DNA of 64,000 nucleotides from Staphylococcus hsinchuensis (GCF_038789205.1 NZ_CP128355.1:868001-932000), one strand, 5' to 3'. Positions 49,240 to 58,659 are shown, numbered from the stretch's first letter. Notes: generated from the sequence alone by a model not told the origin. Program-made: numbers and translations.

Positions 49240-50112
49240 ATGATAAAACTAATTGCGACAGATATGGATGGAACATTACTCAATGCAGCACACGAAGTCT
49301 CTGAAGAGAATATTCAAGCGATTAAATTTGCACAATCACAAGGTATTACTGTAGTGATTGCTACGGGTAGAGCTTTTTATGAGGCAAATACACCAATCAG
49401 TCAAACAGATTTGCAAGTTCCGTATATCTGTTTAAATGGCGCTGAAGTTAGAGATGAATCATTCAATATCATGAGTACTTCAAATTTAAATCATGAATTA
49501 ATTAAAAGAGTAACAACTACGTTGAAAGCTGAAGATATTTATTATCAAGTTTATACAAACTTTGGAATATATACGGAAGACCCTCAACGTGATTTAGACA
49601 TATATGTTGATATCGCTGAACGAGCTGGACAGAAAGCGGATGTTGAAAAGATACAAGCTGGAATCCAGAAACGTATCGATAATGGTACATTAAAGGTCGT
49701 TGACAATTACGATAAGATTGAGCAAACGCCAGGCGAAATTGTAATGAAGATTCTGGCATTTGATAGTGATTTAGAAAAGATCGACCGTGTTAAAGTCCAG
49801 TTATCAGAAGCGAGTAACTTAGCCGTATCTTCTTCATCTAGAGGTAATTTAGAAATTACACATGCTGATGCACAAAAAGGTATCGCTTTAGAAACGATAG
49901 CAGATCGTTTAAAGATTGATTTAAAAGATGTCGTAGCGATTGGCGATAATTTAAATGATGTTTCTATGTTAGAACGTGTAGGTCATCCGGTAGCAATGGG
50001 CAACGCTGAAGAAGCGGTGAAGTCAGAGGCCGAGTTTGTCACAACTTCAAATGAAGAAAGTGGCGTAGGTAAAGCAATTATGAAATTACTAAAAGAAAAT
50101 AATAATTTATAA
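49240..50112 (+). CDS. Cof-type HAD sugar/nucleotide phosphatase
   Basis: 290-aa HAD-IIB hydrolase (YwpJ/YidA/Cof group) with D8-MDGTLL, an ATGRAFYEA motif II and the C-terminal VAIGDNLNDVSML motif IV. These enzymes remove phosphate from sugar phosphates or FMN-like compounds; the specific substrate is not readable. ATG 49240 follows GAGGAAAA. The azoreductase gene begins 18 nt later, suggesting co-transcription. Confidence 0.87.
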   Translation: MIKLIATDMDGTLLNAAHEVSEENIQAIKFAQSQGITVVIATGRAFYEANTPISQTDLQVPYICLNGAEVRDESFNIMSTSNLNHELIKRVTTTLKAEDIYYQVYTNFGIYTEDPQRDLDIYVDIAERAGQKADVEKIQAGIQKRIDNGTLKVVDNYDKIEQTPGEIVMKILAFDSDLEKIDRVKVQLSEASNLAVSSSSRGNLEITHADAQKGIALETIADRLKIDLKDVVAIGDNLNDVSMLERVGHPVAMGNAEEAVKSEAEFVTTSNEESGVGKAIMKLLKENNNL

Positions 50113-50130
50113 TATGAGGTGGAAGTAATA

Positions 50131-50697
50131 ATGAAAGGTTTAATCATCGTAGGCAGCGCAAAATCAGGCTCACATACAAACGCATTAGCACATTATTTGA
50201 AAGGACACTTTGGAGAGCATGATATCGAAGTTGATATCTTTGATTTAGCGGAAACACCAATTCATCAATTAGATGTTTCAGGTGCATCAGAACCAAGTGA
50301 AGCTTATTTAAATAATGTTAAATCACTACAATCTAAAGCTAGAGAAGCTGATTTCTTCGTATTAGGTACACCAAACTACCACGGTTCATTCTCAGGTATT
50401 TTGAAAAATGCTTTAGATCATTTAACAATGGATGATTTCAAAATGAAACCTGTTGGTCTAGTTGGAAATAGTGGTGGTATCGTGAGTGCGGAACCATTAT
50501 CACATTTACGTCTAATCGTACGTACATTATTAGGTATTGCAGTACCAACACAAATTGCAACACATGATTCAGATTATAATAAATTAGAGGACGGCACATA
50601 TTATCTTGATAACAACGAATTCCAATTACGTTGTAAATTATTCGTAGATCAAATCGTATCATTTGCGAATAATAGTCCATATGAACATTTAAAATAA
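50131..50697 (+). CDS. azo1: NAD(P)H-dependent FMN reductase/azoreductase (Azo1-like)
   Basis: 188-aa flavodoxin-like oxidoreductase. The FMN phosphate-binding loop [10 protein letters not shown] begins at residue 8, and [17 protein letters not shown] contacts the flavin. It has the same length as, and looks closely similar to, S. aureus Azo1, which reduces azo dyes and quinone-like compounds. The start is ATG 50131 after GAGGTGGAAG; the upstream in-frame codons overlap that site. It shares an operon with the Cof phosphatase. Confidence 0.87.
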   Translation: MKGLIIVGSAKSGSHTNALAHYLKGHFGEHDIEVDIFDLAETPIHQLDVSGASEPSEAYLNNVKSLQSKAREADFFVLGTPNYHGSFSGILKNALDHLTMDDFKMKPVGLVGNSGGIVSAEPLSHLRLIVRTLLGIAVPTQIATHDSDYNKLEDGTYYLDNNEFQLRCKLFVDQIVSFANNSPYEHLK

Positions 50698-50762
50698 ATT
50701 GAATGTTAATTAATGTGATTGTTTTAGTTAATGGATAATAGGATATAAATTCTAGACTAATC

Positions 50763-50805
50763 AACCAGTAAATGAGTTTAATTAATTCATTTACTGGTTT
50801 TTTTA
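50763..50805 (+). terminator. Intrinsic terminator after azo1
   Basis: A 13-bp stem (AACCAGTAAATGA / TCATTTACTGGTT) with an 11-nt loop ends in seven T. Confidence 0.92.
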
Positions 50806-50964
50806 TGTGCAATTATTTATAGATTGCAACGTGTCTAAAATTTTAGTGAACGACCATGGTGTTATCAATCATTATTATTAATCCTAAATATCAAAAACAA
50901 TCATTTTTATTAATGATTATGTAGATGTATACTCAACTTATATACATAAAAGGGAGGAATGACT

Positions 50965-52170
50965 GTGGTCAAACATGCTTATCGACAATTATTATTAGGC
51001 ATGTGTGCATTATTAATCGTCATGGCAATTGGAAGGTTTGTTTATACATCGATGATGCCATTTATGCAACATGGAACAAATATGACGAACCAACAGGCGA
51101 GTTTACTGGCGTCTGTTAACTATTTAGGTTATCTCATTGGCGCGATGATTCCTATGTGGTACGTGTTTAAGAGTAAAGTAACCGATATAAAGATTTATTT
51201 AATCATTAATATCGTAACGACAATTGCTACAGGTTTAACTGATGATTATATTATTTGGAATATCCTACGATTAATTTCGGGGATTACGAGCGGGACAGTA
51301 TTTGTACTTGCTTCAAATGTTGTGTTAGAGGCGTTAAAGCTAGCAAGAAAAGGTAGTATATCCGGATTTCTGTATAGTGCTGTCGGAATCGGATTGTTCT
51401 TGAGTAGTATTTTTGTATTATTATTTACTAATACGAAGACATGGTCGCTCACATGGGTTATCCTCGGCGTTATTTCGCTCGCGTTAGGGCTATGTGTAGT
51501 GTTATTTATGAAAGAAAATCCAGTGATACAACAAAACAACACGCGTAAGTCCTCTGGACATGAGCAACAAAGTGAAAGTATAAAAACCCCAACTACAACG
51601 TTAAATAAGAAATTTATAGGCTTTTATTATATTGCTTATTTCTGTGAAGGTGCAGGTTACATTGTTACAGGTACTTTCTTAGTATCTATAGTCAAATCCA
51701 TTCCTGAACTATCGAATTATGCAGCGCTCAGTTGGATGTTTGTCGGTCTCGGAGCGATACCTTCAACAGTTGTGTGGTCAATTATCGCTGAAAAGTATGG
51801 GTTCAACAAAGCGATATATAGTGCATTTGTACTGCAAATCATCGGTGTCATATGTCCTGTTATATCGCACCATAGTCTCAGTTTAATTATAAGTGCTTTA
51901 CTATTTGGGGGTACCTTTTTAGGCTTAACGACACTCTTTATGTCTCAGGGTCAAACATTGATGTATCAGACGACGAGTAAGACGAATCTTGTAGCTACTT
52001 TAACGATTGTATACAGTATTGGCCAGATGATTGCGCCGTCGATTGCAGGTGTGCTCATTGGTGAAGGGAATAACTATAATGCTGCTTTAATCTTCGCAAC
52101 AGCCGTATTATTAATTGGGTTATTTTGTAGTATAATCAGCTTTAAAATAAAGAAACGTGGAGAGATATAA
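50965..52170 (+). CDS. YbfB/YjiJ-family MFS transporter
   Basis: 401-aa, 12-helix major facilitator. The N-terminal MAIGRFVYTSMMPFM and SVNYLGYLIGAM segments are the hallmark of the YbfB/YjiJ (MFS_4) group, whose substrates are unknown. The start is GTG 50965, seven bases after AGGGAGG; the ATG at 50959 is only one base from that site. The LysR gene starts on the base after this stop, so regulator and transporter are one unit. Confidence 0.82.
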   Translation: MVKHAYRQLLLGMCALLIVMAIGRFVYTSMMPFMQHGTNMTNQQASLLASVNYLGYLIGAMIPMWYVFKSKVTDIKIYLIINIVTTIATGLTDDYIIWNILRLISGITSGTVFVLASNVVLEALKLARKGSISGFLYSAVGIGLFLSSIFVLLFTNTKTWSLTWVILGVISLALGLCVVLFMKENPVIQQNNTRKSSGHEQQSESIKTPTTTLNKKFIGFYYIAYFCEGAGYIVTGTFLVSIVKSIPELSNYAALSWMFVGLGAIPSTVVWSIIAEKYGFNKAIYSAFVLQIIGVICPVISHHSLSLIISALLFGGTFLGLTTLFMSQGQTLMYQTTSKTNLVATLTIVYSIGQMIAPSIAGVLIGEGNNYNAALIFATAVLLIGLFCSIISFKIKKRGEI

Positions 52171-53022
52171 ATGAATATTGAAGATCTCAAAGCCTTTAAA
52201 AAAGTTGTTGAATTGCAGAGCTTTACGAGAGCAGCGACCGAATTGAACTTTGTACAGTCTAATGTCACTGCTAAGATAAAAAGACTAGAAGATCATTACC
52301 GAACTCAATTATTGTACCGTGATAAAAAATCAGTAACGCCTACACCTGATGGGAAAGTATTGTTAACTTATGCGAATCAAATATTAGATCGTATAAATGA
52401 GGCTGAGCAAACATTGTTAGGTGGCACATCTGCACCATTTCATTTTGGATCAATTGAAACTATTGCTGCTACGGTATTACCTAATGTACTAAGTGCGTTT
52501 CGTCAAGAGAAACCAGATGTACAACTACAAATTTCGACCAATGCGACGGCACAACTATTGCAACAAATCAGACATCGGAAGATTGAAGGTGCGTTTTTAT
52601 CAGGTGAAGTCAACGACCCATCTTTATCAGCGTTACATTTATACAACGAAACGTTAGTCGTCATTACAGCTAAAGGTTATGGTAACCCATTGGAAAGTCA
52701 TCAACCGCATAACATTATCGTCTTTGTAGAAGGGTGTTTCTATAGAGGCTACTGTGAAAATTGGCTCGACTATCATCAAGTTCAAGTCAATAACTACATC
52801 ACCTTAAATACTTTAGATGGTATTCTAGGATGCGTGCAAGCTGAATTAGGATTTGCAATGCTGCCCAAATCTGTATTAAAAGAAGGGTACCACAACGACT
52901 TCGATGTTTATGAACTCTCCAGTCCTTTTGAACAAGTACCTATTTATTTCGTACATCGAGAAGATGTGATGCAAACACCCGTATTTAATCAATTCATGAC
53001 GACATTACACAACTACTTTTGA
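52171..53022 (+). CDS. LysR-type transcriptional regulator
   Basis: 283-aa regulator with N-terminal helix-turn-helix (SFTRAATELNFVQSNVTAKI, residues ~17-36) and a YwbI/CzcR-like effector domain. ATG 52171 follows GGAGAG and is directly adjacent to the MFS stop. Genes paired with YbfB-type transporters in this way usually regulate them, but here the regulator is downstream and co-directional, so autoregulation through the shared promoter is likely. Confidence 0.85.
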   Translation: MNIEDLKAFKKVVELQSFTRAATELNFVQSNVTAKIKRLEDHYRTQLLYRDKKSVTPTPDGKVLLTYANQILDRINEAEQTLLGGTSAPFHFGSIETIAATVLPNVLSAFRQEKPDVQLQISTNATAQLLQQIRHRKIEGAFLSGEVNDPSLSALHLYNETLVVITAKGYGNPLESHQPHNIIVFVEGCFYRGYCENWLDYHQVQVNNYITLNTLDGILGCVQAELGFAMLPKSVLKEGYHNDFDVYELSSPFEQVPIYFVHREDVMQTPVFNQFMTTLHNYF

Positions 53023-53064
53023 AAATAACTAATAAAAAAGTATGGAACATAAACCCAAAATAAT

Positions 53065-53110
53065 AGCACAAAGATGATTTTCAATTTCAAGCCATCTTTG
53101 TGCTTCTTTT
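53065..53110 (+). terminator. Intrinsic terminator after the LysR gene
   Basis: A 12-bp stem (AGCACAAAGATG / CATCTTTGTGCT), 16-nt loop, then TCTTTT. Confidence 0.85.
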
Positions 53111-53115
53111 ATATA

Positions 53116-53216
53116 TAATACTACGTATTCTCTGACTTCGCTTTCTTAGGGTGCCGTCTCAGCCTTGGTCTTCGACTGGCACTGCTCCCTCAGGAGACTC
53201 GTCATTAATACTACGT
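53116..53216. repeat. GC-richer 80-bp insert flanked by an 11-bp direct repeat
   Basis: TAATACTACGT occurs at 53116-53126 and 53206-53216. The segment between (starting ATTCTCTGACTTCGC and containing GTGCCGTC/GACTGGCAC partial inverted repeats) is distinctly richer in G+C than its surroundings. It may be a small interspersed repeat. Confidence 0.45.
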
Positions 53217-53252
53217 TTGTGTATTAGTGGATGATTATTTACTGTTAAAATG

Positions 53253-54731
53253 CTAATGATCATGTTTTAAGTAAATTTTAAAATGTACTCCTTTTTCTGT
53301 TGGTAAAATTTTAAATTTCCCATTATGATAATCTATCACTTCTTTAATAATCATCGTTCCTAAACCATGATTCTGTTTATTTTCTTTAGTTGTATATTTC
53401 GAATTGAATAATTGATCAAAAATATCTTCTTTGAGTCCAATGCCGTCGTCTTTATAATCAATAAGTAAAAAATCTCCATCATTTTCTAAAGTGACCTCAA
53501 TGAAGGGGTTGAATTTATTATGATCAATACTATTGTCAATTAAATTCATCAACATTCTTTGGAAATAAAGTTTATTTCCGTAAAATTCATCATCGTGTAA
53601 ATGGTTATTTAATTTGAATTTATCATATTGGATTGATCTAATAAGTTCATCGAAAGTCTTTGTCACATTGAATTTTTCTTTGTGCAATTTCATTTGATCA
53701 GTTTCATTTTTAAAGTTTTCGTTCAAACTGCTTATGAGTTTACTCATGTAAGAAGCTTTATCTGCGATGAGTTCTGAATGTTTGTGGACATCTTCTGTTT
53801 GAATTGAAAGTAATCTAGCATAACCATATATCGAAGTTAAAGGTGACTTTAAATCATGAGAAATTTGATTTAACCATTTTTCTCTATAGTAGTTAATTTG
53901 ATTTTGATATATCCTGTTTTGAGTAAGTTGGGTATTTAGTGTTTCTACTGAATCATTAAGTTCTTTGAATAACTTTTTACTTCTTTTATTGTAATGTTTA
54001 GAACTTGGTTTAAATAACTTTCCTGCTGATAAATTTGCAATCCAATCGGTATAGAAAAATAAAGGTTTAGTAAGTCGTTTGGAAATAATAATTGCGAAAA
54101 TAATTACAAATAGAAAGTTAAGTAAGAATAACAATAAGATAACTACAAATATAAATATGAGTGTCTTTTTTTCAACGGTGGATAAGTCATCATCTTGACC
54201 ATAAATAATTTTTCTAGCTGCAGGGTTTTTAGTATATTTGAGTTTCCCGTCTACGATGTGATGTTGATATGGATTTAAATTATTTATGTACAGACTCTTT
54301 ATTAATTTTTTAGTATTAATTTCGTTTGTATTTTTCAATTTAATATTTTCTTTTTTGGGATAAATAATAATAACGTTGGTGTTTTTGTTTCTGAAGGGAA
54401 TTGCTTTTGTATTATTGATGTTATTAACAATTAATTTTTTTATATTTTTATGTTTACTAGGGTATTTTGTATTTCCTCGATTGTCGGTAATATATAATTT
54501 TGCGTTTTTTTCTTTTAGCATACGTTTGAAGTTGTCTTCTGGATCATAAGTATGACCTTTTTTAGATATTGCTAGGTCTGTATAAAACTCGTCTACTTCA
54601 TTTAAATCTAAATAAACTAATTTAGTTATATTGGTAAAAAACAAAACAATTCCAATACTCATGATGATTAACGTTATAGTTAAAAATATAAAAATATATT
54701 TAAAAATTTTCAAAGTAAATCGTTTGTTCAT
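53253..54731 (-). CDS. Sensor histidine kinase
   Basis: 492-aa membrane kinase. Transmembrane helices at about 10-35 and 190-217 enclose a ~150-residue extracellular sensor rich in Lys and Asn, followed by a HAMP-like linker. The phospho-acceptor is H292 in QISHDLKSPL, the N box is NLIDNSIDH (about 396-404), with G boxes DDGIGL (428-433) and GLGTM (456-460). The start is ATG 54731 after AGGAGC; the longer frame overlaps the response-regulator gene. It is 4 nt downstream of its regulator's stop. The signal is unknown. Confidence 0.9.
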   Translation of the reverse strand: MNKRFTLKIFKYIFIFLTITLIIMSIGIVLFFTNITKLVYLDLNEVDEFYTDLAISKKGHTYDPEDNFKRMLKEKNAKLYITDNRGNTKYPSKHKNIKKLIVNNINNTKAIPFRNKNTNVIIIYPKKENIKLKNTNEINTKKLIKSLYINNLNPYQHHIVDGKLKYTKNPAARKIIYGQDDDLSTVEKKTLIFIFVVILLLFLLNFLFVIIFAIIISKRLTKPLFFYTDWIANLSAGKLFKPSSKHYNKRSKKLFKELNDSVETLNTQLTQNRIYQNQINYYREKWLNQISHDLKSPLTSIYGYARLLSIQTEDVHKHSELIADKASYMSKLISSLNENFKNETDQMKLHKEKFNVTKTFDELIRSIQYDKFKLNNHLHDDEFYGNKLYFQRMLMNLIDNSIDHNKFNPFIEVTLENDGDFLLIDYKDDGIGLKEDIFDQLFNSKYTTKENKQNHGLGTMIIKEVIDYHNGKFKILPTEKGVHFKIYLKHDH

Positions 54732-54735
54732 ATGA

Positions 54736-55395
54736 TTAGCTCCTATAAATGTAGCCTTTGCCACGAATTGTTTGAATAAATTGGGGCGTATTTGCATCAT
54801 TTTCAATTTTCTTTCGTAACATCCTTATATGTACCATTAACGTATTGTCGTCCACGCTTACTGAATATCCCCACACACGGTCGTATATTTGATTTTTAGT
54901 AAGAATTTGATTTTTATTTTCAATAAAATATTCTAGTAAATCATATTCTCTCGTAGTTAAACTAATCGGTTCGCCATTTAAAGAGACATCGGTAGTATCA
55001 AAATTAACGACTAAATTACCATTTTTATGTATATTGTTTTTTTCTATGTGTACACCTACTCTAAATGCTAGTTCAATTGGGTCAAATGGCTTTTTAACGT
55101 AATCTACTGCACCATGTTCAAATCCTTTATAGACATCAAGGTCAGTATCTTTAGCTGTCACAACAATTAATTTAGTTACATTATTATTTAAATATTTAAC
55201 AAGTTGATATCCATTCTCCGACTTTAAGTTTAAATCTAGTAGTACGACGTTAAAAGTATACGAGCGTAATAGCTTTTCTGCACTTTGTATATCATCGGCA
55301 GTATAAATATTGCCAAATTGTTTATTCGACAACGCAATTTTTATTAAAGTTTGTATATCATGATCATCTTCTATTATTAATATTTTTCCATTCAT
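54736..55395 (-). CDS. OmpR-family response regulator
   Basis: 219-aa regulator with a receiver domain (acidic pair D10-D11, phospho-acceptor D54 in VVLLDLNL, K101/K102 in YVKKPFD) and a C-terminal winged-helix DNA-binding domain (LTTREYDLLEYF, VHIRMLRKKIE, TIRGKGYIYRS). The start is ATG 55395, seven bases after GAGGTG. It is first gene of the two-component operon and is divergent from the DUF418 gene, which is its most obvious target. Confidence 0.93.
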   Translation of the reverse strand: MNGKILIIEDDHDIQTLIKIALSNKQFGNIYTADDIQSAEKLLRSYTFNVVLLDLNLKSENGYQLVKYLNNNVTKLIVVTAKDTDLDVYKGFEHGAVDYVKKPFDPIELAFRVGVHIEKNNIHKNGNLVVNFDTTDVSLNGEPISLTTREYDLLEYFIENKNQILTKNQIYDRVWGYSVSVDDNTLMVHIRMLRKKIENDANTPQFIQTIRGKGYIYRS

Positions 55396-55462
55396 CTTAT
55401 ACACCTCAATCTATTTTTAATTTTATATGTCTAATTAAATGATTTCTACCTGAAATTATAAA

Positions 55463-55479
55463 TTTAAGATACATTTAAG
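55463..55479. promoter_or_regulatory. Direct-repeat operator for the response regulator
   Basis: TTTAAG occurs at 55463-55468 and 55474-55479, an 11-bp period typical of OmpR-family dimers binding on one helix face. The second copy sits 17 bp before TTTATT, so it could occupy the -35 position of the DUF418 gene's promoter. Confidence 0.45.
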
Positions 55480-55536
55480 GTTAATATAAGTGTGATTTTA
55501 TTTTGGATTGCTAACATCATCATTGAGGTGAGAGAG

Positions 55537-56724
55537 ATGAAAAGAATAGAAGTCGCAGATGGACTAAGAGGATTTTGTTTGTTAGGGATATTTATGGCCA
55601 ATTTATTAATATTTCAATTTGGCTTATCAGGTCATAGCTTCATAGAATATTTTCATTTAGATACCGCAAATCAAAGTGTATTTAATTTGATATTGATTGT
55701 ATTTGAAGGCAGTTTTATGCCGATATTTGCCATTTTATTTGGTTTTTCAATGGATAAATTATATCAATCAATGAAGTGGAGACAAATGAAAAGACCGAAA
55801 TTAAAGTTATTGAGAAGAGCGTTCTTTTTAATCGTACTTGGTTTACTACATGGCTTATTTATTTGGGAAGGGGATATATTAACAACTTACGGTCTTGCAA
55901 TGTTAATGATTATTCCTTTTATATCGTTAAATAAGAAATACTTTAAATGGTTTACGATTATAGGTTTTTCTATAATTGTCTTGATATTTAGTTTGTCAAT
56001 ATTTGGACAAGCAGAGAGTTCAATAAGTGCTCAAGATAAAATTAATTATATTCATGACATTAAAGAAATATTTGGTAATGGAAGTTATGCAGATATAAGA
56101 AATGTTGAAAATTTGACTGAAAATCCTAAGTTTGAAGACTTAGAACAACAATTAGGAAATGGAAAAGGAGTAGGTTTATTCTTTATAGGAGCCATACTTT
56201 TACAAATTCCTATTTTCACTTTAGGAATTTGTCTTTCAAGATACAAATGGTTCGAAAAAACTGCAAAATCATTTTGGTCGTCTAAACTATTTATATATTT
56301 AATACCTATTAGTTTAGTATTAAAATCATCCATATTATGGCTAGACAATGAAGGCGTGAGTGGTAGTTTAAATAATATTTTCGGAATACTATTAGCTTTT
56401 GGCTATATATGTTTATTCAAATATTTATATCAAAAATACACCACTTTTAAAATTTTCAGAGGTCTTGAAAATATGGGGAAGATGTCTTTAACAATGTACA
56501 TTATGCAAAGTATTATTGGGACACTCGTATTATATAGTTACGGTTTAGGCTTATTTGGGAAAAATATACTAATTTATACTTCTCTAGGATTTATAGGGAT
56601 ATATGTCATTCAAATATTTTTAGCATCATGGTATCAAAAATACTTTAGATATGGGCCTTTAGAATATATTTTAAGAATGTTTACGTATTGGAAAGTGAAA
56701 GTTAAAGCTAAGGGGCAAAGTTAA
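55537..56724 (+). CDS. DUF418/YeiB-family membrane protein
   Basis: 395-aa polytopic protein with about 10 helices. The N-terminal RIEVADGLRGFCLLGIFMAN and the RRAFFLIVLGLLHG and GDILTTYGLAML blocks mark the DUF418/YeiB family, distantly related to acyltransferase-3 enzymes. The late MGKMSLTMYIMQS and GPLEYILRMFTYWK segments are also typical. Function of the family is not established. The start is ATG 55537 after GAGGTG; the longer frame runs into the operator region. It is followed 2 nt later by a small membrane protein. Confidence 0.85.
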   Translation: MKRIEVADGLRGFCLLGIFMANLLIFQFGLSGHSFIEYFHLDTANQSVFNLILIVFEGSFMPIFAILFGFSMDKLYQSMKWRQMKRPKLKLLRRAFFLIVLGLLHGLFIWEGDILTTYGLAMLMIIPFISLNKKYFKWFTIIGFSIIVLIFSLSIFGQAESSISAQDKINYIHDIKEIFGNGSYADIRNVENLTENPKFEDLEQQLGNGKGVGLFFIGAILLQIPIFTLGICLSRYKWFEKTAKSFWSSKLFIYLIPISLVLKSSILWLDNEGVSGSLNNIFGILLAFGYICLFKYLYQKYTTFKIFRGLENMGKMSLTMYIMQSIIGTLVLYSYGLGLFGKNILIYTSLGFIGIYVIQIFLASWYQKYFRYGPLEYILRMFTYWKVKVKAKGQS

Positions 56725-56726
56725 TC

Positions 56727-56948
56727 ATGTTAAAAATTATAGAAAAATTAACAAGTGTTATGACAGTAATTTTAACGTTTTTACTTGTAACAAGGTTTTT
56801 TATTCAAAATCTAAATCATTATGCAGGTTTCGATATTAGTTGGTTTTGTTTAGAAAATCTACCGCATAGTTTTACGGTGGTTATCATTTTATTCATGATT
56901 TGTGTTGTAATGAATAGTATTTTTAAAAATAGCGACGAAAAAGGTTAA
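56727..56948 (+). CDS. Small membrane protein of unknown function
   Basis: 73-aa protein with two predicted membrane helices (about residues 10-28 and 48-66) separated by a short loop containing GFDISWFCLENLPHS. It starts 2 nt after the DUF418 stop, so the two are co-translated and presumably act together at the membrane. I do not recognise a family. Confidence 0.65.
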   Translation: MLKIIEKLTSVMTVILTFLLVTRFFIQNLNHYAGFDISWFCLENLPHSFTVVIILFMICVVMNSIFKNSDEKG

Positions 56949-57000
56949 AAATCATCCTTCATTTGTATAGTGGATATACTCAATTTATTTAAATCGAGAA

Positions 57001-57231
57001 AAAACGCCATTGGAATAGCGTACAGCTTGTTTCAATGGCGTTTGTTATATCTGTGAGGGGGGGAGGACATTTTGACTTTGTGCGCTGGGAAACCGATATA
57101 CGGCGTACCAAAAGCAGAATTTTCGGCAGAAACTCGTACAATTCGTTAAACTAAAGAACAGTTTCGCCTCTTTGTACGGTTCTGCTCAAATTCTAAACGC
57201 TTTTGTCCCGACCTCTTGCTTATTTTTTATA
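57001..57231 (-). repeat. Duplicate of the folE2 3' untranslated region
   Basis: This ~230-bp stretch matches 60985-61213 almost base for base. It begins with the AACGCCATTG/CAATGGCGTT hairpin and includes the AGCAGAA/TTCTGCT structured section. It marks the left end of a segmental duplication. Confidence 0.9.
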
Positions 57232-57321
57232 TTTTAACTTCGCAAATGCGTCATGTTGGTGGATAGATTCTTCGTTACGACATTCGATGTCGAAGCCTTC
57301 GATCCAATCTATATCTACTAA
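57229..57321 (-). pseudogene. folE2 3'-terminal remnant
   Basis: About 90 bp nearly identical to the 3' end of folE2 at 61217-61310 (the stretch encoding [24 protein letters not shown] sequence). The homology then jumps directly into bshB2 sequence near 57322, so roughly 0.9 kb present in the intact locus has been deleted here. Confidence 0.85.
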
Positions 57322-57855
57322 AAATACATGTAATTTGACGTTTTTATATTCACTAATTTCATTATAATATGTCAGGGTAACCTAGTTTTTCAGGTGCATC
57401 GTTGCTAAATGCTACGAGTTGTAATCGTGGTCTTTCTGCTTTAGACATACGTGCTACCGTATGGACCACCGCTACAGCAGTTGACTCATAATCTAGGTGT
57501 ACTGCAAATTTAGGATAGAACGAGATGATTACTGATGGTTGTAATTCATCTATTAAAGATTTAACCATCGCATCCATTTCTTCATGAGGTTCAAATTCTA
57601 CAGTTTTATCACGATAACCCATCTTACGTAAGTCAGTAATGCCAATTGCATCCATTGCATCTTCTAACTCTTGTTCTCTAATATCGGGTAATGATTCACG
57701 TGTCGCGAACGGAGGGTTGCCTAAGTTACGCCTCATTTGTCCGAGTGTTAAACAAGCATACGTTACGGGTTCGCCGTTATCTTTATATCTAGCTAAAGTT
57801 CCAGTAGATGAGAAAGTTTCATCATCAGGTTGAGAAATAAAGGGTCCATACAAAT
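57322..57855 (-). pseudogene. bshB2 remnant with lost active-site residues
   Basis: A decayed copy of the bacillithiol deacetylase gene at 62100-62765. The C-terminal ~45 codons are deleted or frameshifted and the N-terminus is cut off just before the zinc motif. HPDDE has become QPDDE, and the second zinc/acid motif HPDH reads HLDY. An open frame of 163 codons survives (57362-57853) but lacks two metal-binding histidines. It cannot be an active deacetylase. Confidence 0.85.
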
Positions 57856-58576
57856 AAATTCAGTAAATAAACAAAATCATTTTTTGCTAAGAAATAGATT
57901 GTGGTTTTTACATTAGAAAATGAATGGTGGATCAGCTTCATAATCTTCTTTATTGAGATGTTTTTCTTTGATGATTTCGCTCGCTTTTTTTCTCGAAGAA
58001 TTAGATTGTTTAAGTATTTTGTTTAAATCTGGTGAAAATCTCATAGAATTCTCAAATTGGTTATTTTCATCGCCCCAAATTGTAGCTTTAAAATATAAGT
58101 TTTTATCATGATTGACATAACCTTTAATTTCAATTGCCCCCATTGGTGATATTTTGTTAGTAGTTAATGTTAGATTTTCATAGCCTTTTATATTCTTATT
58201 TAAAAACAAATCAATTCTTTTTTTCTGGGTATTAATATAATCGTTTTTTTGGTTTTCATGCAAGGTATAGATTCCTCCAGCGATAATTGTTAATATCATA
58301 ATTGTAATAAAGATAAAAATGATTTTTTTAAACTTGCTCAATGTTTTAGCCTCCTAATAATATTTAATAAGCATAATTTATTGAATGAAAATAACAGATA
58401 AAACAAAAAATATTACTGATGATTCGTATGATGATATTAAAATTGGGGAATCTATTTCATCTCATAATCAAGGCAATTTCGAAATTATCGAAAAACGTGA
58501 CAATACCACAAATGGCCTGCGTGCGTATGAGTTTGCTCCTGTTGTGAATGGTAAACCTGACACGAGTCAAATTGTG
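57830..58576. repeat. Tandem ~750-bp duplication, unit 1
   Basis: Unit 1 starts at TTGAGAAATAAA and ends at GTCAAATTGTG, where unit 2 begins with the same TTGAGAAATAAA. It carries one small membrane protein gene (minus) and the first ~64 codons of a tslA-like gene (plus). Confidence 0.8.
57913..58341 (-). CDS. DUF1433-like membrane protein, copy 1 (candidate TslA immunity)
   Basis: 142-aa protein with one N-terminal membrane anchor (about 6-26) and an extracytoplasmic domain carrying KISPMGAIEIKGYVNHDKNL and a C-terminal NSSRKKASEIIKEKHLNKED segment. It resembles staphylococcal DUF1433 proteins found beside type VII lipase genes, where one (TilA) confers immunity. Unlike a lipoprotein, it has no lipobox cysteine. 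The start is TTG 58341, eight bases after GGAGG. It is divergent from the truncated tslA copy. Confidence 0.7.
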   Translation of the reverse strand: MSKFKKIIFIFITIMILTIIAGGIYTLHENQKNDYINTQKKRIDLFLNKNIKGYENLTLTTNKISPMGAIEIKGYVNHDKNLYFKATIWGDENNQFENSMRFSPDLNKILKQSNSSRKKASEIIKEKHLNKEDYEADPPFIF

Positions 58577-58577
58577 T
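58385..58577 (+). pseudogene. Truncated tslA-like 5' fragment
   Basis: Matches the first 64 codons of the gene at 59134 (MKITDKTKN through VVNGKPDTSQIV) and then ends at the duplication junction. The open frame runs on into unrelated sequence to 58663. Its upstream region has lost the AAAGGTGG ribosome binding site present in the second copy. No catalytic residue is included, so it is a relic. Confidence 0.8.
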
Positions 58578-58611
58578 TGAGAAATAAAAGTTCAATACAA
58601 ATAATTCCAGT

Positions 58612-58656
58612 AAAAACCACAATCCATTTTATGCTAAAAAATAGATTGTGGTTTTT
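58612..58656. terminator. Bidirectional terminator between cassette units
   Basis: A 13-bp stem (AAAAACCACAATC / GATTGTGGTTTTT) with T runs in both directions. It would end the second small membrane protein gene on the minus strand. Confidence 0.8.
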
Positions 58657-58659
58657 ACA

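Noticed and set aside
50438-50812. Minus-strand ORF of 124 codons opposite azo1
   Set aside because: Runs through the azo1 terminator and coding region, with no recognisable protein features.
57362-57853. Functional second bshB-type deacetylase
   Set aside because: Two zinc/active-site histidines are lost and both ends are truncated; it is a remnant of duplication.
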